This document shows positions 55,206 through 64,000 of a stretch of DNA of 64,000 bases, in pieces (position 1 is the stretch's first letter; every line of letters begins with the position of its first letter). The stretch spans positions 4,526,001 to 4,590,000 of the forward strand of contig JAQJZZ010000008.1 in NCBI GenBank assembly GCA_030077755.1, given 5' to 3'. This DNA comes from Filosporella fistucella (taxonomy: Eukaryota; Ascomycota; Leotiomycetes; Helotiales). A program made the position numbers and the translations under genes. A model generated the notes under the pieces. That model ran no database searches. It had not been told where the DNA came from and saw nothing but the letters and a program-made list of their open reading frames with translations.

Positions 55206-56896
55206 ATGGAGTTCTATGAGAAGGCGAACGAGGTCGTTGACTACTTCACACTACCAAACGCAGCTTATGTGTTCTTGGCCTACTTGACGATCAACTTCAT
55301 CTGGCAAATCGTACACTACAGATTTTTGCATCCTCTTCGGGACTTTCCTGGCCCTTTTGGTGCGGTGTGACTCGACTTCCACTTGCATGGCATAATTACT
55401 GGGATTTAGAAATCGCTTTTGAGGAAGAGCTGGTGAGAAAATATGGTAGACGTCGAGTACCTTACCCCGGGCTGGTATTGAAGCTAATATATTCATAGGG
55501 AATATTTTCAGAATCTCCCCGACCATGTTGTTTGTGTCCACGGCGAGCAGTCTACCCTCTATTTATTATCGAACTGCAAGGAAGACTCCCCATTATACAT
55601 TGTTTAGCTTTGGCAAAGAACCCTCGATCTTTCAAATGCATGAACATGGAGACTACGTGAATCGAGCAAAAACAATCACTGGGATATATTCAACTCGAGC
55701 CCATATGCAGAGTACAGAAGAGACTATAAATCGACATAGTGTTGCATGTGCGAACTCACTTCGTCGGCGCTTTTTGTCCAAGAATCTTGCGTTCGACTTG
55801 AGCAAGTGGGTGGCATACTTGACTATGGATATAGCCATTGAGATATCCTTTGGACCTGAAAATAGCCTTGAATATGTGAAGAGTGGAAAAGATGTCCATG
55901 GAATCCAGAAAGGAACGAAGGATTCTCTTCCATTATTCGGAGTGATGTGTAGAATGCATCCTTTTGTATCATGGCTGAACACCACATGGTTCGGTGTGTT
56001 TTTCGACTGGTTCATGGTACATCTTGACCCACAGATGGGAAGGCCTATTAGATTCACGGATCTTATTCTGAAAAGGAGACTTGGAGATGCCGATGCGAAA
56101 GAGAAGAATGATATTCTACAAGCGTAAGTGTCTCCATTATCTGCGAACAAAATCTAAAGTTGCAAGGTTTATCAACGCAAGGACCCCACAAGGCGAACAA
56201 CTCTCTCGCACAACCCTCCGAGGAGAACTGCTCATTACTATTCTTGCAGGCACTGAGTCCACTACAGCAGGAATATGCACTACAATTTTCCATCTCATAC
56301 AGAATCCAAAGTCTTTGCAAAGAGTGCTGGCAGAACGCAATTCGGCAATATCATCTGGACATATTTCTGATGCTCCCCAACATGCAGAGATTTTGAAGCA
56401 TTGCCCATTCTATGTGGCCTGTGTTAAAGAAAGCCTTCGATTCAACCCCAGCCTTTCATCCATCATTCCTCGGCATTCAACCTCAGATGAGGCGAACCCT
56501 CTAGTGCTCCATGGCAGAAATATTCCTCCCAAGACCGAAGTTTCATGTCACCCTTACATTATCCATCGTGATATCACGATGTTTGGGAAAGATCCAGCAG
56601 AATGGAAGCCAGAAAGGTGGCTTGATTCGGAGAAAGCAAAAGTTCTAGAGAGATATAATTTCACGTTTGGATATGGTAGTAGACATTGTCTTGGCAGGCA
56701 ACTGGGTATGATGAGTGTGCTGAAGATTGTGTTGTTGGTAAGTCGAACCCGCGGAAGTGAATGGAGTTGTTATTGACTGGAGTAGTTTTTGAAAAGCTTC
56801 CACATCGAGCTCGCGCTTAACACAACAAAGCCTAGGCTTATTGGTAGGGTAGATTTTGGATTCTGGGAGGACTTGGTAGTGAATATTAAGAATTGA
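55206..56896 (+). pseudogene. Cytochrome P450 with a single-base frameshift
   Basis: ER-anchored monooxygenase of the fungal pisatin-demethylase-like P450 type. N-terminal anchor (YVFLAYLTINFIWQIV), then RFLHPLRDFPGPF. At the T run 55355-55358 the frame must shift by one base to continue FWCGVTRLPLAWHNYW; without it a stop follows at once. After intron 55446-55498 the chain runs NIFRISPTMLF, KTPHYTLFSFGKEPSIFQMH, the I-helix ILAGTESTTAG (after intron 56124-56166), the K-helix ESLR, FGKDPAEWKPERW, and the haem loop FGYGSRHCLG with the ligand Cys. Intron 56738-56785 precedes a normal C-terminus at 56896. Everything except the one base is intact: either a very recent pseudogene or a homopolymer sequencing error. 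Confidence 0.85.
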
Positions 56897-58491
56897 ACTT
56901 GAAGAGGAAGGGTGGCAGTGGAGTCATAGCAGTGATGCAGGGACGGCTCGACGGCTTATTAAGGTGGGTGCTTTCTAGCGCCATAGAATTGATTCTCCCC
57001 ACAAGACCCTATAATTGAATATGAGGTGGATCAATCTTTTGTTTATTTGTCAAAATTTGTTGATTATCGCAATTCTGCGACCAGCACAATCACGTAAACG
57101 ACACTGTTTCCCAGTGGGAAGGAAGCTCGTTGTGGACGGGAAATGGAATGGAAGCAGGGAAATTTACGAATGGAAAAGGTGCGTGGGTGATACTGTGCAT
57201 AAAAACCTGCATGATTGAATTTTGATGTGAACGGACTTTAAGTATATATTGAAGTGAAAATGAAGTTTCAAAAATAGGAGAATAATATTCTCCGAGAAAC
57301 GATGTGAAACGGGTCTCAAGTGAGCGTCGTAAATTCATCTCCGCAAGTCTTTGCCAGGTGAATCCAATGCCGGAACTAAGTTGAAGCAGAAATGAGTCAA
57401 GCATATTTGTTGGACAAGATAAAGAGAAGATTGGGTGTAAGGTAAGGCCAGGGCACTCGACATAATTGCTAGAGTTGACAACGAAGTGGCAATCTCAGAG
57501 GGAAAGGAGAAAAATCAAATGTTGAATGAGGATTATTAGGTAGGCATTGAACGCCATCGGTACATACCTATCGATCTTCAAGTTAAAGAATACGAAGACA
57601 GAGAGAATCCGTTCTTGGACAAAACGACGGAGACTTTCGGTGGAAGTTTACCGGTGTTTGACGGAAAACCCTTCTTGTCGTTTAGGTCTGGATGGTTGCT
57701 GACTTGAGGATCGTCTAACGGCATTTGCAGCTACAACTGAGGTCTTGAATATGGTTGATGAGGAGAGTAGTAGAATATATGGAAACGAGGCCGGTTATAG
57801 TTTTGTCAGATGGCGCAGTGATTGCAGCTGCAACTTCTGCAGTGCTCCGAGTTACGCTGCTGCAGGTGTTGGTGTTGGTTCTTTGATGAAGTGGTGCTGT
57901 TGTCTCGGAAGGTGGAATTGAGGCGGTGCAAAAGCCTCCATCCGCAGCAAGTGAGGCTCGCCTCCTGTCGGCTTCTCGTCTGGACAGCCAATCTTTTGTT
58001 CGCCTTCACGCCATTTTGGATTGATTGTCTTTGCCTCGATATCACATCACACAACACACCAACTGCGCATCGCACCCGAAACTCTCCACGCTTGCCCCTC
58101 TCAGTTTCAACCACGTCCATCACATTACGGGGTACAACAGATCAGATCAGATCCACTCGCCTCTTTCTGCCTTGCGCAATAGGTTTGGCGTCCATCTTTT
58201 TCAATATTTCCCTATGCTATTCGAAGTACAAGAATAGCACCAACCTCCTGTCAGCACTTCCTTTCTGCTACCCTGGTGCTTCTCCTCCTTGTCCCAGATG
58301 CTTATTCTCCTCTCTAAACTTCCTATTCGCCTGCTGGGAATAGATTTTTTTCTTACCTCTGACAACTTCATCCCTCTTCACGTCATTTCATCCCATCTTA
58401 TCGATTGATGTAGTGTCAATTGAGTAAAGAGCCTACGCTATTCTCCTGCGCCAAGGCCATACAATCATTGCGCCGTTCGAACTCGACATTG
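56897..58491. other. Intergenic region, about 1.6 kb
   Basis: No gene supported. The right half is C/T-rich and probably forms the promoter and 5' UTR of the next gene. Open frames at 57806-58343 on both strands reflect this bias. Confidence 0.5.
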
Positions 58492-61479
58492 ATGACCTCG
58501 TCAGATTATAGAGCCACGACCAGAATGTCAGATAAACCAGCAGATCGCCAGAGTCTCCTGAGGGCTGAAGGGAGTGACCTCTCCGAAGCCTCATCATCCA
58601 CAGCACAACCTCGAACTTTTCGAACCATGGCTTCCCCACAAGATACAAAAGATTATACCGACCCTGCTCCTCGATACTCGTCCCCAATTCCTGCCATCAG
58701 CGAATTTGAACCTTTGGATATTGGTACACAAGGTCTGGGAATATCTACAAGGAGGCAATCCATTCAGCGGGTACCAGTGGGAGCTCGAAGCAGTGTCATT
58801 GCTCCACGCACGAATCCTTTCATCGACGAACACGAAGCCATTGCACCGACTCCCCCTACACCCTATCCCTTCAATCAACCCTCGAGTTCGACAAGTACCC
58901 CAGAACAGAGCGCTCCGAATTCTACGAACCCTTTACTCTCACCAGGATGGCCAATGCCGAGTTCTGGTAATTCATCATATAATGGCAGAGGAGAGGAACC
59001 AGCAAGGCCTCAATCGGTGCGCGGACAAGGCATTTCAAAAGGGAAGAGTATATTTACAGAGGCTCCAGATGTTGGGTATGGGGAAATAAATGATCGAACT
59101 GGGAGACCAAATTTCCCAGTAAATAATGATAATGATAATGATAATGATATTCCAAGTCAGAGCACTCCTCCAATCATTGCCAATGGTTACTGACATAGGC
59201 AGAATTAATAGATGGATGCCCCGCGAAACACAATATACACGCACCCCGAAGGAGTTGGCTTTCGATATCGATCCTAATGCTTTCCATATATTCCACGTTA
59301 TTTTCTGGCTTTTACTTGTGTTTAGCCTTGGCCCAACCTCGATATGGAAGGTTTATCCACAGTGGAGGGCAACTGACTCCAGCGACTGCCTCAATTCTGT
59401 TTGCATTATTTGCAAAAACTATCGAGCTGTCTTTCGTCACGGTTTTTATTACATTTCTTGGCCAAGTTCTGAGCCGCAGATCTCTTGTCAAGGCGTCTCG
59501 TGGGGTCACAATTGCAGAGATGACAATGAGAACTTGGGTGATTCAACCTGGGTTCATGATCACACATTTCAGGACTTTGCAGAAGGCGGCGATAACTATG
59601 CTTGGAATGATTTCTCTGACTGTTGCTTTGGTTGCTATGCTTTACACGACCGCTTCGGATGCTTTGGTATCTCCACATCTGAAGTTTGGAAAAGCCCACG
59701 AAAGGATTCTTTATGGTTTGGTTCAAACAAGTTACGCAAATCCAAAACATATCAGCGACTCCTGCCAGACTCCTATCTCCGTTGAAGTGGATCGTGACAA
59801 TGCAGGATTGACTTGCTTGGCTGTGTAAGTGAATCCTGCAGTACCATTCTCGACACATTTACTTACCCGACAGAAGTGAAAACGCAGGTCAGGCATACCA
59901 CAATTCAATCACATTTCTCGATACTTGGGCACAGATCAGAGCTAGTGGCCAAGGAGCTTCAACCGATATAGGACTTAGACCTCAAGCTCCAGGCATGCTA
60001 TACGACAATACGACCGTGGTGGGAAGTTGGGTAGAGACCAATTCGAGTGACATGAACTCCTCATATCACAAATATAACCGTATAGTCAACAATGTTACGG
60101 TCTCAATGCCACACGCCGGGATATTTGCGGCAGCTCGCGCTTCAAAGAATGGTATCCTTCAACCAGAAGACCTCGCAGGAATCGGAGAATACACTATCGA
60201 AGCTTCTGTTGTTAGCCCGACGTTGAATGTGCGGTGTGCAAATATGAATGCCACGGAACTCGCACCCCTGATCTATACCGAATTTCCCAATGCAAATATC
60301 ACCAACTCAAGTTCAATGCCTGGGCAAAGACTTGCTGCACCTGGTTATGAAAATGACATCCACCCTCTACCAGGAAAGCAATACCTGAACAGCACGGTTG
60401 TAGATGATATATTTGAATGGGGAGAGAAATACAAGCGTCAAGCTCCTGTATTCCCAAGGGTAAGTGCATCACGTCCGCCAAGATCATCATACTGACTTCC
60501 TCAGTATCCAATAGAATACAACTCGATTACCAATGTGTCGGTCGCCGACCCTGGTAAACCTAGCGATTCAATCTACATGCTTATCAAGGCGCCTGATTCG
60601 AGCACTCCCGACTACACTATATGTCAAATACGCTCGTACCTGTCTACAAATTGTAGCACATTCTATAACGTTTCGGGGCTTGCTGGTGGTCATCTTGCTG
60701 CCAATTGCCAACCAGGTAACAAAATGTCATACGACAAATCAGTTCCAACAGCACCAGTACCAGGGACTGACGGTTGGTCTTGGAAAGCCGACTGGAGGAA
60801 TGTTGGGTCGTTGTGGATAACCTCTCTATCATTGAATACCGGTATAACAAATGGCAATTCCTCAACGTCACGACTGTTGGCCCAACTTATCCCAGTCATG
60901 CCAGGTTGGGGAGATGTCACGATGAACAAACTTACACCTACCATTGCGGAATTGCTGGCTGTGATGGGAGGAAGTACCTTGATGTTGAGCTCAACTTCTT
61001 CGAGTTTCTATCATTATTGGGACGCAAATTATACCGCCAACGAGCTCAACCCTGGAGCTTATGAGCCTTTCAATGCGACATTGTCGACCCAACAATATAC
61101 TTCTGGCTTATCACAAAAATGGCAAGGCATGTTTTATGTTGTTTTGACCTTAGTATTCCTCACAAATGTCTTCTGCCTGGTCTACTTTTGCCTCCGCTCT
61201 GGGCTTGTCACAGATTATACGGAGCCTCAGAATTTGTTTGCACTTGCGGTTAATAGCCCGCCCTCAGACAAACTCAGTGGAAGTTGTGGATCAGGACCTG
61301 AAGGAGATCAGCTTAATGTGGATTGGCATGTACATGCGGAGGACTCGTCAGGTCATTTCTTCATCAAGGAGGGGGGTGCAGGTGGAGAATCATATGAGAT
61401 GCGGAGGCGGCTTCCTCAGAACATGAAGAGTATGACCAGCTATAGTAAACTGAGTAGCAAGAGGAGTAGCTTCTTGTAA
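58492..61479 (+). CDS. Large fungal multi-pass glycoprotein of unknown function
   Basis: Four exons (58492-59118, 59199-59824, 59874-60459, 60505-61479), 937 aa; start at 58492 is the first in-frame ATG (an upstream TTG frame exists). Residues 1-209 are Ser/Pro-rich and cytosolic. Helices follow: LSISILMLSIYSTLFSGFYLCLAL, ATASILFALFAKTIELSFVTVF and AAITMLGMISLTVALVAML. A large external domain of about 500 residues carries many N-x-S/T sites (NNVTVS, NATEL, NITNSSS) and cysteines. A last helix, MFYVVLTLVFLTNVFCLVYF, precedes a cytosolic tail ending SKRSSFL. The motif FAKTIELSFVTVFITFLGQVLSRR is familiar from uncharacterised ascomycete membrane proteins. No function assigned; intact. Confidence 0.82.
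59122..59152 (+). repeat. (AATGAT)n hexamer repeat in intron 1 of the multi-pass protein gene
   Basis: About five copies lying just after the proposed GTAAAT donor (59119). If the intron were retained they would encode an Asn-Asp run before a stop at 59191. Confidence 0.75.
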
Positions 61480-61990
61480 TATATCAGTCCCGTGTGGGAA
61501 ATCTTGATTCTGTCCCAGTCACCGGCGGTTCGGATAATTTCAAATGTGAATTCCACCCAAGCCGGTATCAGCATCCTTTCTTGGGAACTTTCAAAGTAAC
61601 TGTGATTTCGCACAACCTACTTAGAATTCTACACCCTGAATCCATCGAAAATGATAATTACCATCTGAACGAGCCACGGTGATTAGAAAACATTCTTCAT
61701 TTTTTACGCCGTACTTTACTCCGTACTTTACTCTCGCTTTCTCAGCTACCCCATACTCCGTATCCGCATCCACACCGGAAGCGTACCTTTAGGTTTAGAC
61801 CAGAGCGCCAATTTACTACGTACCTTCGAAAAAGTTTGACAGAAGTGGAATGACTTCCGAAACAGTTTTAATTTCTAGGAATTCTTTCTCTGCTCAAATT
61901 GCCGTTAACAAATTATTGGAATCAGAGATTTGAGATGGCTCAAGTTGATGCATCCCTCACAGCCATCAATTCCCATGTCGAGCCCCACCA
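61480..61990. other. Intergenic region
   Basis: 3' flank of the multi-pass protein gene. Contains a (CTTTACTCCGTA)-like duplication near 61710-61735. No gene. Confidence 0.5.
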
Positions 61991-62220
61991 TTGGAACTTT
62001 CAACCAAAAGTGGCGACCGACCACAATGCTTCACATCGAATTTGCGGGTATCTCTGTTCGTTCTCACAGCAGCTATGTCGATTGGAATGTCCAGCTTCTT
62101 AAAGGTTCTTTGCACTGTGATCACACCTCCTATCGCAATAGACCTGAAGATGTCCAGCGCTCAGGTCACCTGGATCAATGCTTCTTCAGCGTATGAGCTT
62201 TTGGTTGCTGGCCATAAAAC
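61991..62220 (+). pseudogene. Truncated N-terminal fragment of an MFS transporter
   Basis: One frame reads LRVSLFVLTAAMSIGMSSFL, then VITPPIAIDLKMSSAQVTWI and SSAYELLVAG, the typical first helix, loop and start of helix 2 of fungal drug:H+ antiporter-type MFS proteins. It stops exactly where an AT-rich island begins (62221). The remaining eleven helices are absent. No ATG leads cleanly into this frame; an ATG at 61935 is in another frame, so a frameshift also precedes it. Confidence 0.65.
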
Positions 62221-62635
62221 CTAATTAATTTAATATATTATTAAAGCATACTAATAATGTATTATATAATAATTAGGTATATATAAAAATAAAATAACTT
62301 AATGGTATTATTTTAATTATAAAAGCTTAAAAGAGTATAAGATTAATAAAAGTAATAAATAATTTTTTGAAAATTAAAATTATACAAAAAAATAATAAGA
62401 ATATAATTTAGAGATATATGTTTTTTTTTGAAAAAATAAGAAAATAATTAATAATTATACTATTTATTTGTAATTTTATTAAAAATATAATAAGTTAATA
62501 ATGGCTAGCTTAACTTAACTTATTAAGATTTTATACTTTTATAGAGAAAGTTGCTCACTATAATAAGTAAGGAGGGGATACTATTAGGAATTGGTTATGA
62601 ATAAGAATTGCTAAATAATTATTAATGTCTGCCAT
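62221..62635. other. AT-rich island
   Basis: About 400 bp made almost only of A and T (runs such as TTAATTTAATATATTATTAAAG), with sharp edges against sequence of normal composition on both sides. No coding content. It could be extreme RIP product, a nested relic, or inserted organellar-like DNA; the sequence alone does not decide. Confidence 0.8.
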
Positions 62636-64000
62636 TCTGACCTAGTGAACCACTCAACCATTGTGTCCAATCTCTCCATCGCATCGTTTGAACGGCTTTC
62701 AATCCAGAGCACACCTAGTCGTTCAAAAGCATCGGGTCGCCGTGTAGATGTCCGTAAGATAATAGCGATATGGCTTCCCAAACGCGATCCCCATACAGCA
62801 CAGAAAACCTTCGCATTATCGCCTAGAAATTCTATGTCCGATGGCGAATCTGGTTTAAATAAAGCCCTCTGATTCGTGGTGGTAATAATCCAATACTTGC
62901 AGGCCTCGCTTGAATCCCCCGACGGCTCACATTTGAGAGTAGCTTCGATAACGTTAGAACGGATTCTGATAAAGGAAGCGTCTGTTACTGCTCCAGTACT
63001 ATCGAGACCCGCGGGGTTGCACTGTATCTCCCAAATTTTGCCATTGATTGTTATCCTGAGGTTTGGTTCCATTCTTGGCATTGGCATCGCAACAGGGCCT
63101 TTAATTGATGCCCATGACCATGTAGGTGCTATGTAGCTATTCCCTCTATTGCAATGCAAATCCCCAGTCGAAGTCCACAAGAGCTGTGTCTCGAGCTCCT
63201 CGCGCCACATGCCTGCAACGAAGTTCCCCAGCCCTTATCCTTGGAAACGCTTTGCAAATCCCGACAGCGCTGAGAGACGATCCTCGTAAAAGGTCAGCTC
63301 CCGGTTAGTATACTGACTGATTACTGTTGCCCAAACATCTAGGATGTTCAAGGTGTTTCTGCCAGGTAGGATGTTCAAGGTGTTTTTAACAAGGTCATGT
63401 GTGTTGGTAAGGAGAGTCTCGTAAAGAGCTTTGAAGGGAAGGCCATCGACCGAATAAGCACCCCGCAGCATTAGCATCAATTCTCCAATTGTAGTGTTCT
63501 CTATTCCTCTGCACTGGCAGGTGGTCTTCGATTTGCACTCCCATACAAGCTCTGAGGACGTATAATGTAGGATTCGAGTAGAAAGGAGCCGCTCTTGCAG
63601 AGCCCAGGCTCGACTTTGCAAGGGCGCTAGCTTCGAGGCCGAGATATCGTCTGCTGCAAACTGCTTATGCGATAACAAGGGGCGGACGAAAACGCCGGTC
63701 GATTGCCTCGGCTGAAATTGGAAAGGAATCTTAATGATGCGATCTTCCTCACGCTCTTCATCGTCCCTGAGATCTACTTGAATCTGCCCCATATATTCAC
63801 GTGTCGCAGAGTCATCGGGTATGCGAGCAAGAAAGGCGGACTTATTGACTGATTCTGGAATACTCAAGAGAGGTGGAAGAACTTCCCATGATTTTTCGCC
63901 GGCGAGTTCCAGCGTATCACGGTAACATCCGTGGTGAGCATTAACAGAGTCATTCGCTGCAATCGTAAGGGCTGCTTTCTCATAGATACTGGCCATTTTT
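62611..64000 (-). pseudogene. HET-domain gene with one nonsense codon, cut by the window edge
   Basis: One frame from the right edge to 62611. It enters within the HET domain (MASIYEKAALTIAAND, matching the family's SIYENALLTIAA), continues with SRAWALQERLLSTRILHYTS and ELVWECKS (the usual QERLLSPRVLHF / WEC hallmark), and YEDRLSALSGFAKRFQG. A TAA then interrupts at 63235-63237, and the same frame resumes with GLGNFVAGMWREE and the C-terminal APTWSWASIKGP. There is no frameshift, so the protein is whole apart from this stop and the missing N-terminus outside the window. It may be a recent pseudogene or a truncated allele. The last codons run into the AT-rich island edge. Confidence 0.82.

Noticed and set aside
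58420..58491. N-terminal extension of the multi-pass protein
   Set aside because: It would need a TTG start; the first ATG is at 58492.
63220..63260. Explaining the HET stop by an intron
   Set aside because: The only GT...AG pair gives a 36-bp intron without a branch point and would remove residues that the family conserves.
1..64000. CRISPR arrays, rRNA genes or bacterial-type operons
   Set aside because: None seen; gene structure is eukaryotic throughout.

Overview
The window is nuclear DNA of a filamentous ascomycete (Pezizomycotina). The main evidence is the gene structure: coding exons are split by many very short introns (about 42-60 bp, GTAAGT-like donors, CTAAC/CTGAC branch points, CAG/TAG acceptors). 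Fungal-only families support this: HET domain, Zn2Cys6 activator, DUF4360 secreted protein, PGA2, fungal fused NAD(P) transhydrogenase. A Leotiomycetes/Helotiales origin is plausible but is only a guess. Gene density is low, with several 1-4 kb stretches where no gene can be supported.

Layout. 1-3.3 kb has no recognisable gene. 3.3-7.2 kb (minus) is the mitochondrial NAD(P) transhydrogenase, with about eleven introns and an apparent 4-nt microexon. 9.3-13.1 kb holds a divergent pair, an ACS-family MFS transporter (minus) and a 2-oxoglutarate/Fe(II) dioxygenase (plus). 13.5-16.7 kb holds dolichyl-diphosphatase (minus) and an RWD-RBR E3 ubiquitin ligase (plus), sharing a promoter. 16.9-18.8 kb (minus) is an amino-acid permease. 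19.5-21.4 kb is a graveyard: a HET-domain gene with Trp-to-stop changes abutting the 3' end of an FAD monooxygenase. 21.8-24.9 kb is mitochondrial leucyl-tRNA synthetase, followed by tRNA-Ile(AAU). A MARVEL-like membrane protein (26.2-27.1 kb, minus) and an NADP alcohol dehydrogenase (29.1-30.4 kb, minus) follow. After about 3.9 kb without genes comes a Zn2Cys6 transcription factor (34.3-37.1 kb).

39.7-41.0 kb holds a divergent housekeeping pair, CENP-S/MHF1 and PGA2. At 42.6-44.05 kb lies a complete but dead DDE transposon with 31-bp terminal inverted repeats. Its transposase frame is unbroken except for six TAA/TAG stops, a pattern that fits repeat-induced point mutation. 45.4-48.2 kb encodes a large disordered protein ending in three related Cys-x2-Cys modules, and 48.7-49.4 kb (minus) a DUF4360 secreted protein.

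The most interesting segment is 50.0-54.8 kb. It holds a 283-aa protein that I recognise as resembling the fungal gasdermin-like family (RCD-1/HET-Q1) and, divergently, an 820-aa TPR plus subtilisin (S8) protease with an intact catalytic triad. A short single-pass membrane protein gene lies between them. Gasdermin-like plus S8 protease is the known layout of the Podospora HET-Q1/HET-Q2 cell-death pair, so this is a candidate regulated-cell-death/allorecognition locus. A cytochrome P450 with a one-base frameshift (55.2-56.9 kb) and a large multi-TM glycoprotein (58.5-61.5 kb) follow. The right end is degraded: an MFS N-terminal fragment cut off at an AT-rich island, then a HET-domain gene carrying a nonsense codon and running off the window edge.
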